From Eumeta japonica (lineage: Eukaryota > Arthropoda > Insecta > Lepidoptera > Psychidae): a stretch of DNA of 64,000 nt. Below the pieces are notes generated by a model. That model was not told the DNA's origin, did no database searches, and saw nothing but the letters and a program-made list of their open reading frames with translations. Of this stretch, positions 1 through 11,517 are shown piece by piece; the stretch's first letter is position 1, and every line of letters begins with the position of its first letter. The position numbers were made by a program, and so were the translations under genes. The stretch covers positions 62,001-126,000 of the forward strand of contig BGZK01001453.1 in the NCBI GenBank assembly GCA_005406025.1, in the 5' to 3' direction.

Positions 1-231
1 ACGAGTCAAGTTGAAGCCATGTTGGTACCAACTTGGCTGCAGCTGGACATGGACCGGTTTTTTTTGGTGAGACACCACACTCCCACAGAGTAGACTGTAC
101 TCTGTGGTATGACTGTCAAGTACCTACCAGATTTCGCTGCTGCATTTCGTCCAGTGAATGAGAGTTAAGGTAGCGCGCACCCTCTTAAAGGGTAGCCCTC
201 TACCCTTCCATCGACTATCCTATTCCGCCTA
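1..231 (+). repeat. Dispersed repeat family A, copy 1 (cut by window edge)
   Basis: This copy shares ordered blocks with the copies at 8.66 and 19.49 kb: a TTGGCTGCAGC-like block near 34, a CACACTCCCACAGAGTA-like block near 75-92, and TTTCGTCCAGTGAATGAGAG near 147-166, followed by pyrimidine-rich CCTTCCATC...TATCCTATTCCG. It has no coding content. The family looks non-autonomous; its class (SINE-like or Helitron-like) cannot be decided by eye. The 3' module seen in other copies (GTGACTCC, GGGCGGCGGTGA, CTCGTTCGCC) is missing here. Confidence 0.6.
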
Positions 232-879
232 TATTAAACATGCAAGAAAATGAATCTTACATGTTTTTTAAACTCGTAAATATCGACTATAACACTATAA
301 TGAAATGCGCAATCACTGTGTTATCATTTTATACGGTTTTTTTTTATTACTGTATTATGAATCGTAGAAGTTAAGCTATAATTTTTATTCGGTAAGTTCA
401 TAAAAATATTTTATATCTTTTAAGATTGTTTTTGAGTGTCCAAAATGAAATTGTATAAAGAAAATGGTAGATTTTTAGTAATACGTTCAATCAACAACAA
501 TTTTCTATAACAAATTATATAATGTCATTTGACTATGCTTCTGATTTAATATTTTAAAAAAATATTCATTGGATAACCAATGAATAACAAATCTAAAACA
601 AAAATATTCCTCAGCAACTCAAAATATTATTTTAAATCTGGACACTACTGTGATTCGCTCTCCGATATACGTGATATATATATCATTTATAAGTTCGATA
701 AACTAAACTTCATATAAAAAAATAGTTTAGACATACTCGGCTGTGGCAAACACACCGACAGATCGCAAAAAAACTTCCTTAAGTTTAATTCCTGACAATT
801 TTATGATTAACTAGTTTTCTGCTCGCGGGCTTCACCGTCCATACGATGAAGCCTATTCTATGAGCTATATCTTCTATAC
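232..879. other. AT-rich sequence, nothing recognised
   Basis: There are A/T homopolymer runs and no open frame, RNA gene or recognisable repeat that I could support. Confidence 0.5.
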
Positions 880-1110
880 ACATTCTATATCCATTATATA
901 AAAATACATTCTATATCCATGTATTTCTTCATCTTGCGTATTGATCGATCTTGCTGTCAATACCAATATCGTCTCGTTACTTTTCCCAATTTTGATCTCG
1001 GTCAAGCTCTTGTTTCTAATTCTGATCCCACAACTCAAATCCAACCCTGATCCCATTCTCAAAATTTGGATCTTGAGAACGGGATCAGGATGAAATTTGG
1101 ATTCTTATGT
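880..1110. repeat. Degenerate GATC-rich minisatellite with fold-back
   Basis: The stretch is made of loosely repeated words such as TTGATC, TCTGATCCC and CTGATCCC. It resembles tracts at 13.24-13.36, 27.9-28.03 and 39.15-39.40 kb. It ends in an imperfect hairpin: 1046-1062 pairs with 1073-1089 (17 nt arms, one mismatch, 10 nt loop), and pairing may extend outward with gaps. It is probably one module of the composite repeat described at 26.5 kb. Confidence 0.45.
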
Positions 1111-2714
1111 ATAGAGATTTTCATCAATACAGTCTAGACACGGTTTTAAATTCCAAACTATAAAAAGTATATGACTTACATTGGAATTTTAAGGAAATAA
1201 AATGAAAAGTCACCACAGCCGTTTAATTGTTTAATTTTTATTATTATTTTACATATCAGACTTCACAAAGGACTAATATAATGAACATTGTATAATGATT
1301 TGCTTTTGACTTGAAAAACATATTTTGAAATGTTCCAATATTTTACATTTGTTACCCGAATGGATACTGCTGTTATATATTCACACTCGCCTGTGAGTGG
1401 CTTTCAAACTAGAGGACATCGTGGCTTTATTATAAATTCTTTTTTTGAGAACGTTTTATGTTTATCAAAACCAGAATGCACGCTTCATTCGAGACATATA
1501 ATGAAATACACACGCCTTCAATATATTTGTAATACACATCTTTTTCATCTATAACTAGGTACTACACAATATTTATTGCAATTAAGTTTAATATTGTATA
1601 AAAAACACTTTGCAGGGAAATTAATAAAAAAGGGCTAAAATCCAACTAAGATATAAACAAATAAAAATTATAAAAACAAGCTCTAGGTCTTTCAATGAGC
1701 GCTAAGTATAAAATGTAAAGTCGTAATTATACTTTCTTTTAATTGCTATTCATTAATTTAAATTATAAATTGGTTTATTTTTATAATTTTTTAGTTTCAA
1801 ATTCTGTTGTCGAGTATTATTTTTTTAATTTTGTTTTTATTTGACACTTTTACGTTGCCCATATAAACATAGAAGGATTTCAGAGTCATCTAAACAAAAT
1901 TAAATTGAAAGATTTCCATTTTATTATACGTACATATTTTCATCTGTCACAGAGTAATAATATATATTTTTAGGCATTAATCATAAATTTTCGGAATCTT
2001 TCAATTAAACCATTTCATTTGAAACCTAACTAGGTACATTTGTGTACTTTTAGAGATTTGGACTATGTATGTATGTACAAATATAGCCCACAAATCATAA
2101 TCTTCGGTAGTCGAGCTTCTTTATAATTTATCACTTAAAATAAATGCTCAAGTAAGAAACAATCCAAAATTAGGTTCTCAAAAACATTTATTTGACTGAC
2201 ACGGATTCTTTTGATTTTATTAAAATAATATCAGCGATATCTCTTTGGGTTCCGGTAACAATCATCTTGTTACCTTTTGTTAAGTTTACCAAAGTTACCA
2301 AAGTTAATTTAAAGTTAAAGTTAGCAAACAACAAACTTAATGATTGATTGATCAATTTCCAGGAACCCTATTTATTAATTCAAATTAAATAAAATTTTAC
2401 GTTTAATTAAAATTCGTAATAGCTACGATTGTACCCTATAGACGGCATAACCATTTTTTTTTAATATTATTCATAAAGTATATTTTATGGCCTAAACAAG
2501 CACATGTCCTATGTGTTTATGCAAGCATCATCAGAAATTAAATATTGGTGCTTCAAGTCGATAAGTGGCAATAGTAACGTATTGTATTTGTTACATTTAA
2601 GACTAGCTATAATTGTGGCTCCGCTCACGTGGATTAAAGAATTGTTTTTTTTTGTGTCAACAGGCAAACGCACGATCGAGAAATCAGAGAGTATTTACTC
2701 TCTGAAGCTTCGTG
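1111..2714. other. AT-rich sequence, nothing recognised
   Basis: Short open frames at 1330-1554 and 2504-2722 have no recognisable protein features. A local AAAGTTACC/AAGTT repetition lies at 2281-2330. There is no support for a gene. Confidence 0.5.
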
Positions 2715-2930
2715 TGAAGTGACTATCTGGTCACCGCCGCCCACACACTCTAGCAACCCCTGGCAAGTTGCCAGTGTGTTGTTAGCCTCTTGGGAGGGAA
2801 TAAGAGGGAATATTGATTGCTCTCTATTAGAATAAGATATTTAATAGAGAGGAATCAAGTTGAAGGACGGAGATCGGGCTGATGGAGGGAGAAATAGGGA
2901 ATGGGCCACCGGAACTTTCACTCGCTAGAC
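2715..2930 (-). repeat. Dispersed repeat family A, copy 2 (minus strand)
   Basis: Read on the minus strand, this contains the family A 3' half: CTCTTATTCCCTCCCAAGAG, then GCTAACAACACACTGGCAAC, then a GGGCGGCGGTGACCAGA block. The order matches the copies at 8.9, 19.4 and 63.6 kb. It is diverged and carries no coding sequence. Confidence 0.55.
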
Positions 2931-3584
2931 AAAATTGCAACAATAAAAGCTGCTATATCATGCGCGTATTCTATGAGTGTGCTATTGCACCGCGTCGTGT
3001 TATTTAGGTTTTCTCTTTTATTATATAATTATAGCACAATTTAATTGGGCATATTTATTATAATAGAAATAATAATTTCTAGTATTTTTCGTTTCCTAGC
3101 TTGAAAAAATGTATTTTTTTATTGAGACCTCTTTGGATAGAATATTCCTCGTTTCCATAAAGGGCGTAAGTAGTCTCCCCTCCGTCGACAGGTGAGTGTT
3201 ATTTCAAAGACAAAAATGCTTGTTGTAGATCATCCTTAAAAAACATAAATTTGCTACCGTGGACTTTTTTCCGAGTCTACTTAAGATGCACAATTATGTG
3301 GAGCATTAATTTGATACATCCTCTCATGGTTTATTCAACGTAAGCCCTATAAGCATCTCGAAAACGTATTTTGTTCAATATCATTCTGATTTACTCGGGA
3401 ACAACCCTTTTCATGTACTGTGCAATAATACTATTTTATTTCCACGCATACGAATAATGTTTAAAAAAAAACATCTACACGTTTAAAAGCCATACGTCCG
3501 TGCACAACAACACGTAACAAGTACACTCGTAATGACAATGCATAAATGCATATAATTTCATTAAACGAACACACATTTTACGTG
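2931..3584. other. AT-rich sequence, nothing recognised
   Basis: No frame, RNA or repeat was identified in this stretch. Confidence 0.4.
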
Positions 3585-3740
3585 AATTTCACGCGAAACG
3601 AACGCGCACGTCGGGGCGGAATCCCCCCGCAGACTGATGGCGCGGCGTTTGTCATGTCGCGCGGAGTGGCGCGAGACCGCAGCGCCGCCCGGCGGGATAT
3701 CGCTGCATAAATTTCGTATAAAGCGAGCGATGCGGGTATT
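3585..3740. promoter_or_regulatory. GC-rich island, possible cis-regulatory element
   Basis: The island is CpG-dense (for example the blocks GTCGGGGCGG and CGCGCGGAGTGGCGCGAGAC) and sits abruptly in AT-rich surroundings. Its right edge carries GCATAAATTTCGTATAAAG and ATTTATAAATT, which could hold homeodomain- or TATA-type sites. The open frame on the minus strand across it (3561-3788) looks like a by-product of the composition. Function is inferred only from composition. Confidence 0.3.
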
Positions 3741-4708
3741 TATAAATTGCTTGTATGTATAAATTTTAAAGCTCCGTGTAAAAAGCATTTTGTTAATGTC
3801 GCTTTCGTTTGCTTTCTTACGGCTTCAATTCCCATGACGACCATGAAGCTTTTGTCGTATTTATAAGACATCGGAAGTGATGTTGGCGTATGCTAAATAA
3901 ATTGACGACTCGATGTCGGAATTTTGAAAACGTCGTAAGTCATTTTAATGGTTTCACAGTTCGTTTAATTAAAAGTAAAAAAAAAAAACTTTGTTGCGTT
4001 ACAACTCGATTCGTATTATGGGATATTAAAAGAAATAAAAGCGTTTGTTTCGGACATTTTAAAAAAGTCGTTCGACGTTTCTTTGTCATCTGTAAATTGT
4101 TTAAGGTCTGAAAGCATTTTTTGTTATTAAAAAGTCTATTTTCTAAAACCTATCTTTAAATATAAATATAAGGGGATGAACTGATTTCTGTTTAAAATAC
4201 TTTGTTGACGAAAACTTTGTTGAGTAAAGTGTTTTATAGAATTTTCCGTTGTTGTCATAATCGGAGGCGCGTGTGCATGACGTTTCTAGGATTGTTTCCT
4301 CCTCTCCTGCAAGGATGAAAGACTGATGTTTGGAGCACAGGTGCCGGTAAAGTGTACACAACATCCTATTTCTGTATAAATTCTTCGGTGGCAGCAATCA
4401 CCAAACCTGCCTGCTGCAGAGGTTCCATCGCGTTTCGGTATCGAGTCCTTGACGTTTCAAGGGGCACAGCAAAAAAACATAAGGGGAAGAATACCCGTAT
4501 CCAAAACTTTGTTTCTTTTTTACTAGCGTGTATATAAATTTTACATAACTCTCCATGTAATGAAGCTGATTAGGTTATGGATATTTATAAGTAAGGAGAT
4601 TAGCAATCTTTGAGTTTTACTTGATTAGGTTAGGTAGCATAAACATAAAATTGGATTTATTACTGTTAAAGCTTGATAAATTTTACATGTCCCTTTTCTT
4701 GACTCTTA
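3741..4708. other. AT-rich sequence, nothing recognised
   Basis: The open frames at 3890-4111, 4143-4397 (-) and 4352-4537 show no domain, signal peptide or family pattern that I recognise. Two TTAGG units at 4625-4634 are too few to be telomeric. Confidence 0.4.
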
Positions 4709-4723
4709 CCGCTAGATGGCGCC
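4709..4723 (+). promoter_or_regulatory. CTCF-like binding site
   Basis: CCGCTAGATGGCGCC fits the insect and vertebrate CTCF core (CC.C.AG.[GT]GGCGC) very well. CTCF is a zinc-finger insulator protein. In insect genomes AGATGGCGC words also ride inside transposons, so occupancy is not implied. Confidence 0.4.
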
Positions 4724-6565
4724 CATCATTATGTACAATCGTATAACGTCAATAAATATTTGAATATTGATTATTACAATAAAAATTTCAAACCAAAAAA
4801 CAAGTCGTTCGAAAAACGATTTATATCACATAAGCATATGCAATAATATGTCAGAGTTCAGAATAATAAAGAAGTGTACGCCGTGAATCTATTGTTCCTT
4901 GCATACCCTAAAATTTGTGCATTACGTTTGTCTATCTTTTGTTTCTCTATTTATTGCACGACTCATAATGCGAAGCATTAAGAAGTGCTCTACGAACGAA
5001 TAATTTTTTTTCCTCAATTTCGTAACTTTTTTCATCAATAACACGATTAATAATTCATGTATTCATTATAGTACTGTTGAACGTATACGTAATACGTAAT
5101 TTATGGATATATTAGGAATATATTGATATTTTTAATTTAATCTAACAAAGCCGGACGTAAACATTGAACGTAATATGAAATTCTCTTGATAACACTATAA
5201 GCCGAGATCATTTTCTTGTGCCGTGAGAGCGTAGTAGCACGCCGTCCGACCAAGGTCGCGGCCTAAGCGCCCGAACTTAGGCAACTGTAGGTCTGAAAAT
5301 TGTATTGGAAACGTATTTGCCGTTCGGAAGGTCTCTTTCAAGCAAACTCTATCGTCGTTTAGTCGTGAAGGTGGTTCATAAACAAGATAATTAATCGGTA
5401 TTGAAGATTGTTAGAGATAATAATTATTTATAAATCATATAATCAATAAAATTTTCTATAATAAATTATTTTTTTTTTATAAAAAAAATTTGTCGAAATT
5501 CGAAATCGATAAGCAAATTACCGTTAACTTTTGACGAGTAATAGTTTTAATATAATATTTTTTTTCTCAATGAACTGGATGCTAATAATCCCAGCGTTGA
5601 CTTTGTATCTGGTACTTATCAACCAATAGCTTTTTTGTCTATGCCATGTTGAAAGCTCTCATGAATCCATCAACAGCCTGGCAGCTGAGCCGCCGCGTAG
5701 ACAGGCGGTCCAACAAGCGCGCCGCATGCCCTGAGCTTTCGAAGTAGTGTTGCGGTGAACGCTGTAATTTCGATCATAGGATGTCCGTTAGCAGATAAAT
5801 AAGACATCTACCAGAAATTACACAAGTACATAATACAAAAAGCGTTTTTGAATTCTTCGAACTCAATACTATAACCACATATTCGAGGTCGAAAGAAATA
5901 TGCGGTTTAGCGACAAATAACAAAAATTTGAAAAAAAAGCAGAAAACACTCTTTTTCGTTTGCACGCATTCACATGCAGGCAGATAGACAACAGGGAGGT
6001 AAACAGACAAGCAGAGAGACAGATAGATAGAGATGTCCACGTGTGACAGTTACTCGAGGATTTAATCTGATGAGATTTTGGAATCGATTATCAACAGTTG
6101 GACAATTCATCATCATCATCGTTATTCCCTCGACCCTTAACCAGTGGTAATAATTGAAAGGGACAAGTACCGATAAACGAAAAGGAGAATAGTTATATGA
6201 AGGGAGTGTAGGGTATAGTCTGAATTACGAGTGGCGGGAGCGCAAAGCCAGTCGGTATTCGTGCAAATAGTTCGATAGTAGAAGAGTTACAAGGAAAATT
6301 CGGACCAGCGGAAAAAAAAACTCCCATCCCGAGAATTTTGTATAACATTAAGTACGTACCTATATAGATATTTCGTTCAATAAGAGTCTATATGGTTTCT
6401 GTCTGTTTTCGATGCCGGTACTGCGGAGACATCTGTTATAGGAATTCGGAAACTTGCTTTTTTTCTCAAATTATACGTTTTTTTTTAAACATCCAATTTT
6501 TGAAGTGAAATTTCTTTTGGGACGGTGTGAATTGGATTTTATGAAACGAAAATGTGTAACGAAAA
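4724..6565. other. AT-rich sequence with two small GC-richer patches
   Basis: Patches at about 5215-5285 and 5680-5765 are richer in CpG than their flanks. A CAGA/GATA-rich simple tract lies at about 5970-6030. Nothing else is recognised. Confidence 0.4.
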
Positions 6566-6613
6566 AGAGATAGCTATAAATGTCCATATATATATACATT
6601 TATAGCTATCTCT
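6566..6613. repeat. Inverted repeat, 18-bp perfect arms
   Basis: Arms 6566-6583 and 6596-6613 are exact reverse complements (AGAGATAGCTATAAATGT on the left). A 12-nt AT spacer separates them. It lies 11 bp from the next palindrome. Confidence 0.9.
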
Positions 6614-6624
6614 CTTTAGTTAAA

Positions 6625-6656
6625 CCTAAAACCTATATATATATATAGGTTTTAGG
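6625..6656. repeat. 32-bp perfect palindrome
   Basis: CCTAAAACC, a 14-bp TA alternation and GGTTTTAGG form a fully self-complementary 32-mer. It could form a cruciform. It may have arisen by the same process as the adjacent inverted repeat. Confidence 0.9.
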
Positions 6657-7059
6657 CTGTAATAGAATTAGATAGAATGTGTTTCTATATAGTTTCCCTA
6701 TCCTCCATGTCCTCTTTATGTGATGATTCGTAGCGCTATGCATCCCGACTATTCTACCGTTGTATACGGGCCCGTGCATGGTACTCTGAATACCATAGAG
6801 ACTATACTCTTTGCTGTATACTATATTCTTAATCTACTCGAAATATATATAAAGAGAGGGAGAGAGAGAAATGTTGTAATGTATAACTCATTATTTTCTT
6901 TTAGATTGTAATGACTATCGCGCACTTTAAAAAAATATTACATATTGAATCAAACAATTTGTACCTTTACTAAAATGTTAATTTAAGTAATAAAAGAATT
7001 GTTGGTCAATCTAATTCTCTCTTATTTTCTCTCTGTTTTTTTTTTTTTTATTATAAGTT
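6657..7059. other. AT-rich sequence with a short GA tract
   Basis: A GAGAGGGAGAGAGAGA tract lies at about 6853-6870. Nothing else is recognised. Confidence 0.4.
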
Positions 7060-7495
7060 TTTCTAGCGGAAAATTAAAGAATATTATCGGAAGCATCGGC
7101 CTAAGTCGCAGCCCATAGTTCAATTGCAACTTTAAGTTTGTAATCACAAAAAAATATTTTTTCGTATGATGTAAGGTCTTCTTATTGCCAAATTATATGA
7201 ATCTAGGTTGACCGTGTAAATTTTAAATTAAAACTGATGGAAAGTACTCTATGAATTTTTACTTACTTGTGAGTTTCAAAATTTAAGAAATAAGTTGCTG
7301 TGTTTTGAGCGTATTTTTTTATTATTTTGACTTAGAACCTTGATTTTTTAACGGAACCCAAAACCAAGTGTTTGTTATTAATATGAGATCGATATTTCCA
7401 CGCGTGCCTGAGAAAAAAGGGTTTGACTATCAGGCAGACGGGTAACGAGATGATTCTATAAAGGTTTCTTTTTATTCAGAGGTACGCCGCAGCTT
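7060..7495 (+). repeat. Dispersed repeat family B, copy 1
   Basis: The landmarks run in order: CAATTGCAACTTTAAGTTTGTAATC near 7120, an ATTTTTTCGTATGATG block near 7155, a TTTTGAGCGTATTT block near 7304, TCCACGCGTGCCTGAGAAAA near 7396, CAGGCAGACGGGTAACGAG near 7430, and ATTCTATAAAGGTTTC near 7452. This order matches a very common lepidopteran dispersed repeat known to me from many genomic sequences. It is non-coding here. Confidence 0.6.
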
Positions 7496-8492
7496 TCAAA
7501 AAGCAAAAAAAAATAGTTTTTCAGTATGACTTATATTTACTCAGTTCGTTTAATTAAAATTGTGAGAAAAAATAAAGTATATGATTTTTTTTTTTAATAC
7601 CGTCAGTCCTATTTAAATCAATCAATTTCTTTATAAGTAATCTGAAATAATTACACGCTTTTGATTATTTTTTTAAATTTACATATCAGTAAAATTAACC
7701 GATTTTAATGGGCATTGCTATTAGGAGACTGACAAAAACAGACTATGAAGCGAATATGTGTGACGGAAGGGTCGATAAGGGTTACCTTGAAAAATTTCGT
7801 GCAAACCAAATTGGTGATACATTACAGGAGGTCTAAATTTCATACACACAAAACCGACGAGATTCTGTAAAACGATTGATGCGTGTCAATGAATCAAGAG
7901 AATTATGCAAAGATAATACTATGTAAAGCTTTGTGGTTGTTTGTCCTTCTGGGAAACAGGCGCGAGTTTAAAAATACAATGAAATAAATGGGCTTTACGG
8001 TTTGACGTCCGGCAAAGCTTAAAAATCTCTAGGGTCGGTAGCTTTAACCAGTTATCCCCAAGGGAGTGTTTTTAATGGGTAAGAATCCCTGGTAGCCCGG
8101 TATTTATGTCGCACGGCCGCGTGTTTTTCTTCCGACAAGATTTATTCAGGCTGTCTGTCGAGAGAACAGAGGCGTTCAGATTGATAACGATAATTATCAA
8201 TATAAAGCCCTTACTTAAGGTAAAATTAATCTGTAAAAGCACGAAGTCATAGAAACAGCAATAGAAACATCGGATATGCATATTGAAAAACGGTATGAAA
8301 TCGTATAGAGTAGTAAAAAGGAAAGACGAAGAATTTCTTCTAGAATAACACGAAGAAGAAAAATATTTTATATTTTCTAGAGCGAGCCGCTAGTAAATAT
8401 CATTTGTTATATGTGATAATATTTCTTAAGCAACCTACTAAAAATTTGGCATTACCGATTCTGAAGTGGAATATAGTAAAATTATATTCAAC
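7496..8492. other. Nothing recognised
   Basis: This is mixed-composition sequence with short frames only (for example 8072-8281 on the minus strand). No gene or repeat was identified. Confidence 0.4.
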
Positions 8493-9200
8493 TAGCGACT
8501 CGCCCCGGCCTCGCACGGTAGCAGTAATTATCTACCTGCCGGACGGAATGGACAGGAGTGGTCACGTGACGAAGTCTTAGCAGATATTTATAAGTACAGT
8601 GCTTTGCTACATCCAAAAGAAAATGTATTAATTTTTAGGAAAAATATGACACGAAATTGCTTTTTATTGTAGTAGAAACATGCTATGGTAAATTTGGCTG
8701 CAGCATTTAAAGGACCAGCTAAATCGGTGCAATACACACTCTCACAGAATGCAGACGTAAAATAACAGTTTCCGTTGTTGGATTTCGTCCAGTGCGTGAG
8801 AGTTTCGGTGATTGACTCTCACTCTAACACCCCGCGACCTCTCTCTCTATCAAACCCTTTCCTCTCAATCAGATCACTCCTTCTTCCATCAGATATCCTA
8901 TTACGAATCTATAATCCTACTCAAGAGGTTGGCAATGCAATGGCGGCAACTCCGAAGTCGCGAATGTCCATGGGGAGCGGTGACCACCTATACTCTAGTG
9001 GTACACGTACTTGTTTGCTATTCGATAATGCTATATAAAAAAAGAAACAAAATCTGTCCATCCAATCATTACCAAACTTCATAAGATTATCCGCTAGACT
9101 AATTTTAATATTTCCTAAGAATTTCATTAAAATCGGTCCAGCCATTAGTAGATTTTTGAATTTTGCCGCCGGGGCACGAATACACGAGAAAGTACGATAT
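8493..9200 (+). repeat. Composite repeat containing family A, copy 3
   Basis: The left edge ACTAGCGACTCGCCCCGGCC resembles the end of a widespread lepidopteran element. From about 8660 to 9045 there is a nearly full family A copy: TTTGGCTGCAGC, CACACTCTCACAGAATG, TTTCGTCCAGTGCGTGAGAG, a pyrimidine-rich middle, then GGGGAGCGGTGACCACCTA. It is followed by AAAATCGGTCCAGCCATTAG at about 9129-9148, a common lepidopteran repeat phrase. Three overlapping open frames here (8775-9038, 8812-9084 and 8921-9145 minus) are therefore repeat-derived, not genes. Confidence 0.55.
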
Positions 9201-9537
9201 TCATTTGCTATCCCCTTTTTTGTCTATAATTGCAGTGACGTAAAACTCCTATCTTTATGTACTATTTGTGTTATAGCATATTGATAATCTATCTAATATA
9301 TATTAATTGCAATATATATTTTAATTGCAAGTTGTTGCGCCCTTGCACTAATATAAAAAACAGAAGCTCTAATCATTATTAATAACTGCGAAATTTTGGC
9401 TAAAATGCGAAATTTTAAATTTTCGGGCCTCTGGGGAATAAATGTTAATTGGAATAATAGAAGTGATTTTGACGAAAACTGAAAATAAATCAGTTCTAAA
9501 ATAATATAATTTCATACGCCATCAATCTGACATTTTT

Positions 9538-9590
9538 CTTCTAGATAATTCGCTAAAGGGGCAAACCCTCTTTAGCGTATCATCTAGAAG
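9538..9590. repeat. Hairpin with two paired segments
   Basis: CTTCTAGAT (9538-9546) pairs with 9582-9590, and CGCTAAAG (9551-9558) pairs with CTTTAGCG (9570-9577). The two segments are separated by a 4 x 4 internal loop. It may be a snap-back duplication that has since diverged. Confidence 0.8.
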
Positions 9591-10955
9591 TTCTAGCTCA
9601 CGTAGTGGATATCGACATCTTTTGCTATCGGATATAGGCCCTAGAAAATATACGCGTTGTCTATTGTCACGTCAGCTTGTTTATTGTTTGACTTCCGTCG
9701 ATTACACCGTTTCGTTGGAGTCTTCTTCATTGTTCATTAATTGTTGCAGAAAATCTCCAAATACAACTTTTTGTTATATGTTATTATTTATATATATGCA
9801 TATATAAGCTTAAATTATATATATGCAGTTACATCACGCTAGTCCTGATGTCAAACTGGCTGTATTTCGATGACTGTAATTCTTAAAGACTTATGACTTA
9901 TTAGCATTGGGTTGACTGACTGGCATAGAATTAAAGTATGTTAAGTTTTTCAAATTTTTTTGAAATAAGTTTTATTATTCTATACTAACGTTGAATTTGT
10001 ATAAAAAAATTTGATCTGGGCAGTCGTATTAAGTTGCAAAGTTCCTAATAATCAAGACGAAGAGTAGAAAATGGAAATTTATCATGATTTTACTACTATT
10101 TATGTAAATATTTATTATATATTAATAGTTCCATTAAAGTATGCATTAATAGAGAGATTTATTTAAATCACTTAGGTCAATTAGTAAATATTTCAGTCTT
10201 CCACAAATAATTTATGATATAAAATATTGCATTCAAAAAAGCGAATAATGTGTTAAGCAGGAACAGATCTGATTTGTTTATAAATATAAAAAATCTAGAA
10301 GGTACCTTTCACAGCAGTTAATAATTTAAAAAAAAAATTGTGTCTCTTACGAAATAGAATCATTTTGCAGTTTTCGCATTATAATACATTTTTGTTTCGG
10401 TTTGACTTAGTTTTTAATAGTAGATTCAATTATAGTAGATCAGATCCGATTTAGTAGTAGATTCGAAGTAGTAGATTCGATACACCTATCGAGTACAATA
10501 ATAATTAGACGAAAAACAACACAACTCATTATAAGAAATCGTTTAAAGTCAATGGTCAGTAGACAGATGCAGGTGCCGGTACGAAGAAAGAAATAGGCGC
10601 CAAGACGTCGAAAGTTGTTTACTTCTGCACTGTGTTTCAGAAACTGGGGTTTAAAAGAATATATTCAGATAAACAAACAGCTTACAAGTAAAGAGACAGT
10701 AACAAGATCCCCATTTTGGATATAGTAAATATACTGGCATTCGTGTTTATGACATATCTTTTGTGATCAAAAGATATAAGATTGATAACCGCGAGTCCGT
10801 ACAATCGAGTCGATGTAGATTTGACTTCACGCAACGTAATTGTACGATAGAGAATTTTGAACGACAACGGCGGTTAGCAAACTCGCCGCGCTATCGACAT
10901 ACTTTGTTATTTATTATTGTCATATTGTCATATAAACAAATAAATAAACTAATTT
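9591..10955. other. AT-rich sequence, nothing recognised
   Basis: No gene is supported. A TAGTAGATTCGA-like word repeats at 10420-10480. A slightly GC-richer patch at 10865-10905 precedes the putative promoter. Confidence 0.4.
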
Positions 10956-11216
10956 AATGAAATCGCAACGTGCGCTCCATCACCGGAGCGAACGGCAGCC
11001 CGCCTCCGGACTGGGGCCAGTGTGTAACGAGAGTTCGCCCGACGTGGACGCGGCTCGTTAGCGGGATGCTGCGCGAGCCCGTCGGCCCTCGGGTCGGTTC
11101 TGAACGCGTGCGCCGCGCGTGATGACGGCCCGCTGACGAGATCGCAACCGAAAAGTTCTGTGTGGGTGGTGAGTGTGTTCGACTCCCGGCGAACGCACAA
11201 GTAAACTTTCACTGAG
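10956..11216 (+). promoter_or_regulatory. GC-rich block: putative core promoter and non-coding first exon
   Basis: This is the strongest gene-like signal in the window. A ~260 bp GC- and CpG-rich block lies in AT-rich DNA. An initiator-like CCAGTG has its A at 11019. A downstream promoter element GGACG sits at 11046-11050, exactly +28 to +32 from that A and matching the insect DPE consensus RGWYV. There is no TATA box at -30. The block ends in CTGAG|GTAAGG, a strong 5' splice site with the exon ending at 11216. No ATG-initiated frame of note runs on the plus strand, so the exon would be 5' untranslated. No partner acceptor exon was identified downstream, so intron 1 would be long. The minus-strand open frame 10949-11212 is probably a by-product of the composition. 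The Inr match is only partial, and a regulatory island with a chance GTAAGG is an alternative. Confidence 0.33.
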
Positions 11217-11517
11217 GTAAGGGCGCATTCGTGAATTTAAGTTCGTGTTGCGTCTGCTTGATCGTTTTCGGAATACGCTACTCGATGTTTACATAACGCT
11301 GTCATATCGTTATTATTATGATAATTATCAAAATATATTTGTTACGTTTGTGATAAGTTTGAAATTAAATTTTGGAGTCGTTAAACTAATATTAAGTTTG
11401 GATTAGAAACAAAAAACAGTAGACGAAAATAATATATTCAACTGCTTTTCGTCGTTATGTAAACTACAAACTGAAAAAATGTGAAATATTTTCTAAATAA
11501 GTAATGGATTAAAAGAA

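Noticed and set aside
4625..4634. Insect telomeric repeat TTAGG
   Set aside because: Only two consecutive units; chance occurrence in AT-rich sequence.
8775..9145. Three overlapping open frames as genes
   Set aside because: All lie in a family A repeat copy and its flanking repeat tail.
10949..11212. 87-codon Arg/Ala-rich minus-strand protein
   Set aside because: It lies over a CpG-rich block in which stop codons are rare on either strand; there is no family signature, and the plus strand shows the better transcript signals.
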